Shown piece after piece: positions 52,512 to 61,536 of a stretch of 64,000 bases of DNA. This stretch comes from Croceimicrobium sp963974215 (GTDB lineage: Bacteria; Bacteroidota; Bacteroidia; Flavobacteriales; Schleiferiaceae), in contig CAXBBL010000003.1 of NCBI GenBank assembly GCA_963974215.1, positions 124,001-188,000 on the forward strand, in the 5' to 3' direction. The translations under genes were made by a program, and so were the position numbers. How positions within the stretch are numbered: the first letter of the stretch is position 1; each line of letters begins with the position of its first letter. The notes below the pieces were generated by a model. That model was not told the DNA's origin. It worked only from the letters and a program-made list of their open reading frames with translations, and did no database searches.

Positions 52512-53597
52512 TTAGCTAGCCTGCACTCTACCGAGTTGATAAAGCATTCTTCCGTGCTTTTTTAGAGCATCGGCAAAACTGCTTTGACAGTGATATGGGA
52601 TACCATATTCACGCGCTGTTTCAGACACTATTTTGGAAAGCTTCCGATAGTGTACATGACTGATATTGGAGAACAAGTGATGTTCTATCTGATAATTTAA
52701 GCCACCAATTAACCACGAAAAGATGCGACTCTTAGGTGAGAAATTTGTGGTGGTACTCAATTGATGAACGGCCCAATTATTATTCATTTTACCATCAAGA
52801 TCAGGTAAAGGATACTCTGAACTAGGCATAACATGCGCAGTTTGGAATATAATGGACAATAAGAAGCCCGTGATTAAGTGCATGATTAGAAATCCAATGA
52901 TTACCCACCAGAAATGAGGGGCGAAAAACATAGGAAGAACTAATATAAAGCTGAAGTAAACCACTTTACCTGCGGCTATTTTAAAGATACGCGAACGCAA
53001 TTCTTGACGGGTTTTTATCAAACCCATTTTGTGGTAACGAAGTGCGCGCTTATAGTCGGTATACGTCAATTTGATTAAGGTCATTAAACCGTAAAGAAAC
53101 CAGGCGTAAACAAACTGGAAACGATGGACATCTTTGTATTCATCGTGTGGAGAAAATCTCAGAAGAGGAGGTCCGATGATATCTTCATCTGCCTCGTGAA
53201 TATTGGTATAGGTGTGGTGCAAGACATTATGCTGTAGGCGCCAAATAGATGCGTCGCCTCCCAACATATTCATCACCAAACTAGCAATATTATTGATAGT
53301 GCGATTGGATGAAAAGGAACCATGATTCGCATCGTGCATGATATTCATGCCAATACCAGCGGTGCCAAGACCCATTAATACCCACAGAAAGGTGAATACC
53401 CAAAAGTTAGTAATGGTGCCGCTAACGAGTAGAGCAAAAGGACCGAAATATAAGACCAACATAGCAAAGAATTTGATCCAGATGGGCCAACCTCCTTTTT
53501 TAGAAATATTGTTCTCGGTGAAATAGTGGTTTACTCGTTCGTTTAAAGCTTTGAAAAACTGTAAATCTTGAGTGCGGGAAAATTTGTAACTATGAAT
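52512..53597 (-). CDS. Fatty acid desaturase, start codon unusual
   Basis: Membrane di-iron desaturase that inserts a double bond in lipid acyl chains. The three His boxes are present: HDANHGS, HNVLHHTYTN and QIEHHLFSNISH. The first ATG is at 53462, but it lies after the expected N-terminus. Upstream in frame, with no stop until 53613-53615, is YKFSRTQDLQFFKALNERV and HYFTENNISKKGGW, which matches the family's normal first 45 residues. No ATG, GTG or TTG is found there; ATT at 53595-53597 (followed by HSYKF) is at the expected place. It would give 361 residues, the normal length. Alternatives are initiation at 53462 with a truncated product, or a sequence change. Confidence 0.83.
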   Translation of the reverse strand: MHSYKFSRTQDLQFFKALNERVNHYFTENNISKKGGWPIWIKFFAMLVLYFGPFALLVSGTITNFWVFTFLWVLMGLGTAGIGMNIMHDANHGSFSSNRTINNIASLVMNMLGGDASIWRLQHNVLHHTYTNIHEADEDIIGPPLLRFSPHDEYKDVHRFQFVYAWFLYGLMTLIKLTYTDYKRALRYHKMGLIKTRQELRSRIFKIAAGKVVYFSFILVLPMFFAPHFWWVIIGFLIMHLITGFLLSIIFQTAHVMPSSEYPLPDLDGKMNNNWAVHQLSTTTNFSPKSRIFSWLIGGLNYQIEHHLFSNISHVHYRKLSKIVSETAREYGIPYHCQSSFADALKKHGRMLYQLGRVQAS

Positions 53598-54053
53598 AAT
53601 GCGGTTCTTTTAGGTAGTTCTCACTACTATTAATCAATTTAGCTTTTAATCATCCTAGCTAAATCGATTACGAAGGAAGGCATAAGACCTACCGCTAAGA
53701 GGATATTTGCCGCAAAGGTACTTATAATTTTAATATCAATTGTCTTTTTGCCCAATCGATTACTTATGTGCTTGGTATTGCTATAGATAAGAATCTCGAT
53801 AGGAGTGTTTATTGTTAATTCGTAGTGGCGGTATGACTCTGTTGAGACCCGGGTTTGCTCTTGTAGCTGGAGAATTGTAAGTGCTTAATGAATGGGGATA
53901 GACATTGCAAGTCCTTGGTAAAGTTGATTTATTTTAGGTATTGTCTAATTTAAGTGCTTTGTTCCCATGATGCTGGAATATTATTTAAGGGATCGGCTCA
54001 GGTTATTGGAAAAAGGTCAATTTGATTGCAGAGGGCTTCGTAATATTGCCCTT
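53598..54053. other. Intergenic region between desaturase and DUF3109 genes
   Basis: Divergent region of 456 bases. No gene, terminator or strong repeat was seen. A frame opening at 53967 runs into the DUF3109 gene but its first 29 residues lie outside the family. A TAATATTG element near 54041 may be the -7 box of the DUF3109 gene. Confidence 0.4.
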
Positions 54054-54629
54054 ATGATAGCACATGGTAAAACGGTAATTTCTCAGGATCTTTTTGAAGA
54101 GCAATTTGTTTGTGATTTAAAGAAGTGTAAAGGAGCTTGTTGTGTTGAAGGAGATGCAGGTGCGCCTTTGGATCTGCAGGAGGTGAAAATCTTAAAAGAG
54201 GAGTATCCCAACATAAAGCCCTTTCTGCGTAAAGAAGGTATAGAGGCAATAGAGGATCAAGGCACGGCGATAATTGATGATTATGACGGGGAGTTTGTTA
54301 CTCCTTTGGTAAATGAAAAGGAGTGTGCTTACGTAGTGTTCGATGATAAAGGAACTACTTTGTGCGGAATTGAACTGGCTTGGAAGGAGGGTAAAACCTC
54401 TTTTCGCAAACCAGTGTCCTGTCATTTATATCCCATCCGCATTCAAGCTTATCCTTCTTTTGATGCTATCAATTATCATAAATGGGAAATATGCAGTCCT
54501 GCCTGTTCTTTAGGTAAGGAGCTAAAAGTGCCAGTATACAAGTTCGCGAAAGATTCCTTGATACGAAAGTACGGGGATGATTGGTATAATGAGCTTGAGC
54601 AGATAGCAGAAGAATGGTTGACTCGTTAA
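54054..54629 (+). CDS. DUF3109 cysteine-cluster protein
   Basis: A 191-residue protein of the DUF3109 family, related to YkgJ-type Cys clusters. The start at 54054 (MIAHGKTVISQDLFEEQFVC) matches the family's N-terminus; a longer frame from 53967 is rejected. Cysteines lie in FVCDLKKCKGACCVEGDAG, NEKECAYV, TTLCGIELA, SCHLYPI and ICSPACSLGK, a pattern suited to a metal or Fe-S site. Function unknown. Monocistronic. Confidence 0.88.
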   Translation: MIAHGKTVISQDLFEEQFVCDLKKCKGACCVEGDAGAPLDLQEVKILKEEYPNIKPFLRKEGIEAIEDQGTAIIDDYDGEFVTPLVNEKECAYVVFDDKGTTLCGIELAWKEGKTSFRKPVSCHLYPIRIQAYPSFDAINYHKWEICSPACSLGKELKVPVYKFAKDSLIRKYGDDWYNELEQIAEEWLTR

Positions 54630-55032
54630 GTAATTAGAAATCAGTTTATTGATGTAAATTACTGAAGATTAGTTGCTAAGGGTAAATTGAAATTCTGTAA
54701 ATTTTTCATTTGCTCCCAAGGTTTTTAACAATCAGTGTGAATTACTATTCATAATATTTTTCCAAATAAGACTTGGTTTATTTCTACCTCACGTCTTTGT
54801 TGACTTTGCCAAATATTTACCTAAATCACCTTGTTAATAAGTGAGGTCAAATGTGGAAAAGTAGAGGTTGCGAGGCCTTGATTCATTGGTCATATTTGTA
54901 TAACAACCTAAGGGGAGGTTTTCAAAACCATACGAAATATAAAAGCTTAAATATCTGGAAAACAAGTTTTTACAGATGTATTTAAAAGGCTACTCTCCCC
55001 AGTAACAAGGCGTTAACAAGTAAAGAGACAAA
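54630..55032. other. Leader/promoter region of nrdBA
   Basis: A 403-base region upstream of nrdB. It contains a perfect palindrome GGTTTTCAAAACC (54917-54929) and ACCTCAC/GTGAGGT arms at 54786-54792 and 54841-54847. A 44-codon frame (54851-54985) crosses it. No NrdR-box consensus or cobalamin riboswitch pattern was recognised. Ribonucleotide reductase genes are usually tightly regulated, so these elements deserve testing. Confidence 0.4.
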
Positions 55033-56007
55033 ATGAAGGAGCAGGAACCAATTTTAAAAGAGAATAGCAATCGATTTGTACTTTTCCCTATCGAACATCA
55101 CGATATATGGGAGTATTATAAAAAGCAAGAGGCGAGCTTTTGGACCGCAGAGGAAATAGACTTACAACAAGATATTACCGATTGGGCGAACAAGCTTAAT
55201 GAAGAGGAGCGTTACTTTATTAAACACATCCTTGCATTTTTTGCTGCCAGCGATGGTATCGTTAATGAAAACCTAGCCGAGAACTTCGTGAATGAAGTGC
55301 AATACACCGAAGCTAAGTTTTTCTATGGTTTCCAAATTATGATGGAGAATATCCACAGTGAAACCTATTCCTTATTAATAGACTCTTATATTAAGGATAA
55401 AGAAGATCGTAATCGTCTTTTTAGAGCAATCGAAAATTTTGATGCGATCAAGCGCAAAGCAGACTGGGCTTTGAAATGGATTGAGAGTGATTCTTTCGCC
55501 GAGCGCTTAGTGGCTTTCGCTGCAGTGGAAGGTATTTTCTTCAGTGGTGCATTTTGCTCTATCTTTTGGTTAAAGAAGAGAGGCTTAATGCCTGGACTAA
55601 CTTTCTCCAATGAATTGATTTCGCGTGATGAAGGTTTGCATTGCGATTTCGCCGTGCATCTGCATAATAAGCACCTTATTAACAAAGTCCCTAAAGAAAG
55701 AATTAAAGGAATCATTACCGATGCCCTTGATATAGAGCGTGAGTTTATCACCGAATCTTTACCCGTAAACCTTATTGGAATGAACTCCAAAATGATGACG
55801 CAGTATCTAGAGTTTGTGGCCGATCGTTTATTAGTAGAGCTAGAGTGTGAAAAAGTATATAACGCAGAAAACCCCTTCGATTTCATGGAAATGATCAGTT
55901 TACAAGGGAAAACCAACTTTTTCGAGAAGCGCGTAGCGGAGTACCAAAAGAGTGGTGTAGTGCAAGGCAGTCAGTCCAATAACATTGAGTTTGACGCCGA
56001 TTTTTAA
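55033..56007 (+). CDS. nrdB: Ribonucleotide reductase class Ia small subunit
   Basis: Di-iron tyrosyl-radical subunit, 324 residues. Iron ligands are visible in GIVNENLAENF, MMENIHSETYS and SRDEGLHCDFA, and the radical tyrosine is probably in FYGFQ. The chain is strikingly like eukaryotic R2 (KKRGLMPGLTFSNELISRDE, GKTNFFEKRVAEYQ), including the acidic tail EFDADF that docks on the large subunit. It is 27 bases upstream of nrdA. Confidence 0.96.
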   Translation: MKEQEPILKENSNRFVLFPIEHHDIWEYYKKQEASFWTAEEIDLQQDITDWANKLNEEERYFIKHILAFFAASDGIVNENLAENFVNEVQYTEAKFFYGFQIMMENIHSETYSLLIDSYIKDKEDRNRLFRAIENFDAIKRKADWALKWIESDSFAERLVAFAAVEGIFFSGAFCSIFWLKKRGLMPGLTFSNELISRDEGLHCDFAVHLHNKHLINKVPKERIKGIITDALDIEREFITESLPVNLIGMNSKMMTQYLEFVADRLLVELECEKVYNAENPFDFMEMISLQGKTNFFEKRVAEYQKSGVVQGSQSNNIEFDADF

Positions 56008-56034
56008 ATTAAAGCAACCGATAAAAGATAGTAG

Positions 56035-58524
56035 ATGTACGTATTAAAAAGAGATGGGAGAAAAGAGGCAGTTAAATTCGATAAGATAACTGCTAGAATA
56101 CAAAAACTGTGTTATGGACTAAGTGAGTTGGTAGATCCAACCTCAGTAGCCATGAAAGTGATTGAAGGAATTTACGAGGGGGTAAGTACTTCTGAATTAG
56201 ATAGCTTAGCAGCTGAAGTAGCCGCAAGTTTAACTACTCGCCACCCAGATTATGCGCAGCTGGCCGCACGAATCGCGGTAAGTAACTTGCACAAAAACAC
56301 CAAAAAGTCTTTTAGCGAAACTGCAGAAGATCTTTACAACTATGTAAATCCTAGAACAGGCTTACATTCTCCGCTTCTTGCCAAGGATGTTTTGGAAATC
56401 ATCCAAAAAAATGCCGAGCTTTTAGATTCCACTCTTATTTATGATCGTGACTTCGGTTATGACTATTTCGGTTTCAAAACTTTAGAGCGCTCCTACCTAT
56501 TGCGTATGAGTGGCAAAATTGTAGAACGTCCTCAGCACATGATTATGCGTGTGGCAATTGGAATCCACATGGACGATCTGGATGCAGCGATCGAAACCTA
56601 CGATTTAATGAGTAAGAAATATTTTACTCATGCAACACCAACCTTGTTTAATAGTGGTACTCCAAAGCCACAAATGAGCAGTTGCTTTTTGCTATCCATG
56701 AAAGATGATAGTATTGATGGCATTTATGATTCCTTAAAGCAATGTGCGCGTATTAGCCAGAGTGCTGGTGGTATTGGTTTAAGCATTCATAATGTGCGTG
56801 CAACCGGTTCTTACATTCGTGGTACCAATGGTACATCTAACGGTATCGTGCCCATGCTAAAAGTATTTAACGATACCGCTCGTTATGTAGATCAAGGTGG
56901 TGGTAAACGTAAAGGTTCTTTTGCCATGTATGTTGAGCCTTGGCATGCTGATATTTTTGATTTCCTAGACTTGAAGAAGAACCACGGTAAAGAAGAAATG
57001 CGTGCGCGCGATTTGTTCTATGCGATGTGGATTCCCGATCTGTTTATGGAAAGAGTGAAGGCCGACTCGACTTGGACTTTAATGTGTCCTAATGAATGTC
57101 CTGGTTTATTTGACGTGCACAGTGAAGAGTTTAATACTCTTTACCACAAATACGAAAGTGAAGGTAAGGGGAGAAAAACCATTAAGGCACGTGAGCTTTG
57201 GGGTAAAATCCTTGAATCACAAATTGAAACAGGAACTCCTTATATGTTGTATAAGGACGCGGCCAATAGTAAGAGTAATCAGCAAAACTTAGGTACAATC
57301 CGTTCTTCTAATCTATGCACCGAAATTATCGAGTACACCAGTGAAGATGAAGTAGCCGTTTGTAACTTGGCTTCTTTAGCCTTGCCCATGTTTGTGGATG
57401 GTGACACTTTTGATCACAAGAAATTGTACGAGGTAACTTATAAAGTTACTAAGAACTTAAATCGAATTATTGATAGAAATTACTATCCAGTACCTGAGGC
57501 ACGTAATAGCAATATGCGTCACCGTCCTGTAGGTTTAGGCGTGCAAGGTTTGGCCGATACCTTTATCAAATTACGCATGCCTTTTACCTCAGAAGAGGCA
57601 AAAACGCTAAATAAAGATATCTTCGAAACTATCTACTATGCATCTTTAGTGGCAAGTAAAGATGAGGCCAGTGTGGATGGTGCTTATCAGTCTTATGAAG
57701 GTTCTCCTATCTCGCAAGGTAAATTTCAATTTAACCTTTGGGGTGTAGAAGAGTCCAAGCTCAGCGGCAGATGGGATTGGTCAGAATTACGTAAGGAAAT
57801 TAAAAAGCACGGTGTACGTAACTCGTTGTTACTAGCACCCATGCCAACCGCTTCTACCAGTCAGATTTTAGGAAATAATGAGTGCTTTGAGCCTTATACT
57901 TCTAATATCTACACACGTAGAGTATTAAGTGGCGAGTTTGTAGTGGTTAACAAGCATCTTCTATTAGATTTAGTTAATCTTGGACTTTGGAATGAAGAAC
58001 TGAAAAGTGAGATCATTCGCGCCAATGGCTCTATCCAGGGTATTCCGGAAATTCCCGATAATATCAAAGCTCTGTACAAGACAGTTTGGGAGATGAGTAT
58101 GCGTGATATTATTGATATGAGTGCCGAGCGTGGTTACTTTATTGATCAGTCACAATCCTTAAACTTATTTGTGGAAGGCGCTAATATGGCTAAGCTTACT
58201 TCAATGCATTTCTATGCTTGGGAAAAAGGTCTGAAAACAGGTATGTACTATTTGAGAACTAAAGCGGCTTCTGATGCCATTAAGTTTACCGTACAAAAGC
58301 AAACCAAAAGTGAGGTTGAACCGGTATTAAGCAGTAAGCAAACGGCTAAGATTACTGCTGCTCCAAGTGCTCCAAAGGTTCAATTAACCGAGGCTGAGGC
58401 GGTAGGTGAGATTCGCGCAAGTGAGTTAGCTAAGGCGGTTAAAGAAGCGGCAGCAATGACCGCCGAAGAGCAATTAAGCTGTAGTCTTGATAATCCAGAC
58501 GATTGTATCGCCTGCGGTTCTTAA
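56035..58524 (+). CDS. nrdA: Ribonucleotide reductase class Ia large subunit
   Basis: Catalytic subunit that reduces ribonucleoside diphosphates, 829 residues. The N-terminal ATP-cone (MYVLKRDGRKEAVKFDKI) allows dATP control. Active-site elements: MSSCFLLSM and VCNLASLAL (redox Cys pair), SSNLCTEI (thiyl Cys with Asn and Glu), and NECFEPYTSNIYTRRV. The C-terminus has the mobile redox Cys pair in DDCIACGS. Ordered after nrdB and followed by a terminator. Confidence 0.96.
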   Translation: MYVLKRDGRKEAVKFDKITARIQKLCYGLSELVDPTSVAMKVIEGIYEGVSTSELDSLAAEVAASLTTRHPDYAQLAARIAVSNLHKNTKKSFSETAEDLYNYVNPRTGLHSPLLAKDVLEIIQKNAELLDSTLIYDRDFGYDYFGFKTLERSYLLRMSGKIVERPQHMIMRVAIGIHMDDLDAAIETYDLMSKKYFTHATPTLFNSGTPKPQMSSCFLLSMKDDSIDGIYDSLKQCARISQSAGGIGLSIHNVRATGSYIRGTNGTSNGIVPMLKVFNDTARYVDQGGGKRKGSFAMYVEPWHADIFDFLDLKKNHGKEEMRARDLFYAMWIPDLFMERVKADSTWTLMCPNECPGLFDVHSEEFNTLYHKYESEGKGRKTIKARELWGKILESQIETGTPYMLYKDAANSKSNQQNLGTIRSSNLCTEIIEYTSEDEVAVCNLASLALPMFVDGDTFDHKKLYEVTYKVTKNLNRIIDRNYYPVPEARNSNMRHRPVGLGVQGLADTFIKLRMPFTSEEAKTLNKDIFETIYYASLVASKDEASVDGAYQSYEGSPISQGKFQFNLWGVEESKLSGRWDWSELRKEIKKHGVRNSLLLAPMPTASTSQILGNNECFEPYTSNIYTRRVLSGEFVVVNKHLLLDLVNLGLWNEELKSEIIRANGSIQGIPEIPDNIKALYKTVWEMSMRDIIDMSAERGYFIDQSQSLNLFVEGANMAKLTSMHFYAWEKGLKTGMYYLRTKAASDAIKFTVQKQTKSEVEPVLSSKQTAKITAAPSAPKVQLTEAEAVGEIRASELAKAVKEAAAMTAEEQLSCSLDNPDDCIACGS

Positions 58525-58546
58525 ATTACGGATAAATTATATTTGA

Positions 58547-58576
58547 AAAGGTCGACTTTTAGAGTCGGCCTTTTTC
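58547..58576 (+). terminator. Terminator of nrdBA
   Basis: AAGGTCGACT (from 58548) pairs with AGTCGGCCTT (to about 58572), one G-U pair, then TTTTT. About 24 bases after the nrdA stop. Confidence 0.85.
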
Positions 58577-58617
58577 ATTTACGATATATTGCAATGTCAT
58601 TTTAAACGTTCAATTTC

Positions 58618-59112
58618 ATGTTCAAAATTTTAAGACCCCTTGTTTTTTTGCTGTTATCTAGTTCCTGTTTTTTACATGGGCAATCGGCTACGGTTAGTTC
58701 TGAACAAGCCATTCAAAAGGTCTTTGAAGTTTTATCGGCCAAGCAGAAGAACTCTTGCGGACTGAACTGTGATTCACTATTAAAAATTGGGGCCTGGGAA
58801 TCTTTGGCTTATGTAGATTTAAGTCTATCATTTAATTTAAGTATCGAGGATATTAAGGAGGCAGTGCCAGATTATTATCAGTTTAAAGATGGGAAATTGT
58901 ACTTTAAGTTAATCAACCCCGAAAATTATAATGAATACGGTTATACAGGGCAGTTAAACTATGCCTGGGAGGCACAGTCGCTTAAGCTTATTGATCCGAA
59001 AAGTAAGCATGTTAAAGACAGTTGGGAGGTTTTGTATTTAGATGAAAATTATCTGGCTTTACAAATGGATGATTTACGGGTTTTTTTAAGCCATATTGCT
59101 CCTGTACATTAG
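58618..59112 (+). CDS. Secreted protein, unknown
   Basis: A 164-residue product with signal peptide MFKILRPLVFLLLSSSCFLHGQS (a Cys at 17 is not in a good lipobox). The mature part has two close cysteines (NSCGLNCDSLLK) that may form a disulfide, and a mixed alpha/beta pattern with LYFKLINPENYNEYGYTG. No family is recognised. Monocistronic between the nrdA terminator and a 284-base gap. Confidence 0.62.
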   Translation: MFKILRPLVFLLLSSSCFLHGQSATVSSEQAIQKVFEVLSAKQKNSCGLNCDSLLKIGAWESLAYVDLSLSFNLSIEDIKEAVPDYYQFKDGKLYFKLINPENYNEYGYTGQLNYAWEAQSLKLIDPKSKHVKDSWEVLYLDENYLALQMDDLRVFLSHIAPVH

Positions 59113-59344
59113 GCCTGTAAACCGAAGTACATCCTAAAATTATAGCCTCAAATTTTCACTAAAAAGGGAAAAGCAAGTCCGGAGCATCTTCCTGCAGTGT
59201 ACTGCGGAAATGAGCTAAACAGAGGCTTATCGAAATTATTGGAAATCGCACTAGAGCTTTTTGAAAAGCAGTTTTAATCTTAGTTTTTTACTCTTCTTAA
59301 AGTAAAGTCAGAAACTAAAGTGCAGGAAATACTAGGCAGCTTCT

Positions 59345-59374
59345 TTGAGAAGGGTAAGCGAAGGATTACCTTTG
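59345..59374 (+). promoter_or_regulatory. Promoter of the gene at 59397
   Basis: TTG (59345-59347), 19 bases, TACCTTTG (59367-59374): full Bacteroidota consensus, 23 bases before the ATG. Confidence 0.75.
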
Positions 59375-59396
59375 CGCTTCATTAAAAACAAGAAAT

Positions 59397-59801
59397 ATGA
59401 CCTCAGATCGTCGTAATCTGGAGATTGCTAAATTGCAGAAGGAGATTGAATCGTATCTTAGTCTTGGCAGCACACAAGTAATATTTGATTATCGAGAGAC
59501 AGGACAAGGCATTCGACTGGATATTATTACCGTAAACCCACGTCACAATCAGTCTTTTCTATTTCATTACACATCTGGCCACGACCGTATTGATGCATTA
59601 AAGCAGATGTATGAATACGTTAAAGAGCATAATGAAAAGCAAAATTCGTACACCGTTCAATGGTCGGCAAGCGGCGAAAACGAATTGCATACGAGTTATT
59701 TTAGAGCGAAAGATATTCCCGAAGCCCTTGATAAACTTCATTTTGGGAGAGATCCAAATAGTCTAACAATTTTCAGTGTAGTATTAAATCCAATTTCTTA
59801 A
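59397..59801 (+). CDS. Conserved hypothetical protein
   Basis: A soluble 134-residue product, well formed from its ATG with a near-perfect promoter upstream. It has mixed alpha/beta composition with no signal peptide. The strands QVIFDYRETGQGIRLDIITV and YTVQWSASGENELHTSYFRA and the closing helix IPEALDKLHFG suggest one compact domain. I do not recognise the family. The small membrane protein gene at 59849 follows after 47 bases and may be co-transcribed. Confidence 0.7.
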   Translation: MTSDRRNLEIAKLQKEIESYLSLGSTQVIFDYRETGQGIRLDIITVNPRHNQSFLFHYTSGHDRIDALKQMYEYVKEHNEKQNSYTVQWSASGENELHTSYFRAKDIPEALDKLHFGRDPNSLTIFSVVLNPIS

Positions 59802-59848
59802 AGGAAAAATTTATTACCTTGGTGTTTCACAGGGAAAATTTCAGGGTT

Positions 59849-60016
59849 ATGGATGATAAAACACGACAAAGATTAATAAAGCAAAGAGCAAGGCGCATTC
59901 AAACGGCAAACAAGTCTAAGTTAAGTTCTAAAGATTATTTGCAACGCGCTCTTGTAGTAATGGTAATCGCCCTTATTCTGGCTGCCGCTCTCTTTGTTTA
60001 TAACAATTTAAGGTAG
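59849..60016 (+). CDS. Small single-helix membrane protein
   Basis: From the ATG at 59849 the product is 55 residues: a strongly basic N-terminal half (KTRQRLIKQRARRIQTANKS) followed by one transmembrane helix (ALVVMVIALILAAALFVY) and a short NNLR end. The basic N-terminus should stay in the cytoplasm. A TTG at 59819 would add ten residues but is less likely. Function unknown. Confidence 0.62.
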   Translation: MDDKTRQRLIKQRARRIQTANKSKLSSKDYLQRALVVMVIALILAAALFVYNNLR

Positions 60017-60119
60017 TTGATATTAGTTATCAGATGCTTAGCATTGATTAAAATCTCCATTTTTTTCAATGATAGCTTTTTTTTCCTACTTTTAACCCAC
60101 TAACTAAACGGGGAATGCC

Positions 60120-60215
60120 ATGTCAACAATTGAAAAAAATGGAGATCTGGCGCAAAAAGTTGGAATTGTATTTATAATAGTAGCAATTGCTGCTTTAGCC
60201 TTTACGATTACATAA
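60120..60215 (+). CDS. Possible 31-residue membrane peptide
   Basis: ATG at 60120, TAA at 60213-60215. A polar start (STIEKNGDLAQK) is followed by a hydrophobic helix (VGIVFIIVAIAALAFTIT). GGGGA seven bases before the ATG could serve as ribosome binding site. The 3' end overlaps the convergent HTH gene by 8 bases. The short length makes this uncertain, but the clean helix and following stop are suggestive. Confidence 0.35.
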   Translation: MSTIEKNGDLAQKVGIVFIIVAIAALAFTIT

Positions 60216-61230
60216 AAGGGTCAGTTTTTTCAATTCTACTTTTTAAGCGATCGATTCGGTTTTTAATCCGAATAAAAAATTTATTCCTCTCTTTTTCAGA
60301 AATATCGCTGATAAGAGAGGATTTTTTTGTTAGTGCTTTTAGGTGATCGTGAATGTTTCGATTAAAGATAGGGTCACCAGTTTTCAAGGTGTTAATCCCA
60401 GCGTAAGGAATAAAATAGCGGCGCTGGTTTCTATTGAACTCAGCAAGAATATGATTGTCGGCTAGCAAAATTTCATGATAGTGCATTTTGAAATTGGTGC
60501 TACCGAATTCTTTGTCCTTAATTTTGGTCAGCTTTTTCCCTTGCAGGGCCTGGTGGTAGATGATCTTCATCATCTTGTGCATTTCTTCACACAGGTTTAT
60601 AGCTTCTTCTTTAGAGCTTAGAAGGCCTGCTTCGTAGTGGTATTCAATTTGGTTGATTAGGCTGAGAATGGTGGTGTCGTTCCAGATTTCAGTGCAATTG
60701 AGTTTATTGTAAGCTTCATGTTGCTGTTGGGCAAGCTCAACTAGTTCTTGGGGAACCCTACTTAAATCATAATGTAAACCTTCAATTTTGGAAAAGTCAT
60801 AAACAGACTTAAGCCAAATGTAGAGTTGAAAGGCGGCGAGCTTCGGAAAGCGGAAAAGGTGAAAGACCGGAATGTCTTTAGCTTGAATGCAAACATGGTG
60901 ATCGGAATAGCTACTAATGTTTTCTAGCTCCTGCAGTTCACCAATTAAATGGTTTTTAAAATCATCGAGTGATTTAATGAAGGGTCTACGATGGAAAACT
61001 ACTGCATTCTCGTGTTCTCCGATAAGTTTATTTAAACCGATACCATAGTAACGAGCGAGGATTGCCATTTCACGCACGCTTAGATCGGTAATGCCTCTAA
61101 TCCTTCGGTAGGCAGAGTCGCGACTAAGGTGGAGAATTTCCGCTACTTTATCTACAATAAGCTCCTCACTTTCTAGTCTCCCTTGGACAAGTTCGAAAAA
61201 GTGATTTTGCTCAGATCTTGGATTTCTCAT
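60208..61230 (-). CDS. HTH-type transcriptional regulator, unknown ligand
   Basis: About 340 residues from the ATG at 61230 (MRNPRSEQNHFFELVQ). The first 75 residues hold a helix-turn-helix (IVDKVAEILHLSRDSAYRRI, then DLSVREMAILARYYGIGL), and the rest is a helical domain with no recognised family. The pattern of HTH plus a long alpha-helical tail is frequent in Bacteroidota. A TAATTTTG element on the minus strand just upstream may be its -7 box. It is convergent with the small-membrane-protein genes. Confidence 0.75.
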   Translation of the reverse strand: MRNPRSEQNHFFELVQGRLESEELIVDKVAEILHLSRDSAYRRIRGITDLSVREMAILARYYGIGLNKLIGEHENAVVFHRRPFIKSLDDFKNHLIGELQELENISSYSDHHVCIQAKDIPVFHLFRFPKLAAFQLYIWLKSVYDFSKIEGLHYDLSRVPQELVELAQQQHEAYNKLNCTEIWNDTTILSLINQIEYHYEAGLLSSKEEAINLCEEMHKMMKIIYHQALQGKKLTKIKDKEFGSTNFKMHYHEILLADNHILAEFNRNQRRYFIPYAGINTLKTGDPIFNRNIHDHLKALTKKSSLISDISEKERNKFFIRIKNRIDRLKSRIEKTDPFM

Positions 61231-61536
61231 GTTCAACATTTAAGTACATGGCAAAATTAAAGGGCGGTGTACTCGAAACCTAGCGTCTATTTCTTCAAAT
61301 GCGTCACGCGCTTCTTCAAAGGTGACAAAAAACGATTTTTTCAATAATGAGAGCCCTGCTTTTGGCCTTAAAACGGATTTTCCAAATTCTAGTCTTTTAT
61401 GGAATTGGCTATCTTTTGCAAGAGGGCGGAGATCGGTTAAAGATTTTTAAACGTTTATTTGGCCAGTGGGAGGCACTAAAAATTTTAGAGCAAGTGAAAT
61501 CTTGTAAATTGCAAAAAGAACCTAAAATATAGTCTT

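Noticed and set aside
53967..54053. Extra N-terminal 29 residues of the DUF3109 protein
   Set aside because: The family starts at MIxxGKTxxSxDL, matching the ATG at 54054; the extension covers the likely promoter region.
54786..54847. ACCTCAC...GTGAGGT as a specific operator for nrdBA
   Set aside because: Seven-base arms 48 bases apart can occur by chance in a window this size; it is mentioned only as part of the leader description.
55386..55916. A 176-codon frame antisense to nrdB
   Set aside because: nrdB is a highly conserved gene over this stretch; the antisense product is Ser/Lys-rich and has no recognisable features.
61347..61532. A 61-codon frame with a hydrophobic start upstream of the Mpo1-like gene
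   Set aside because: It begins with ATG but has no clear ribosome site or family, and only one partial hydrophobic stretch; evidence is too thin to call a gene.
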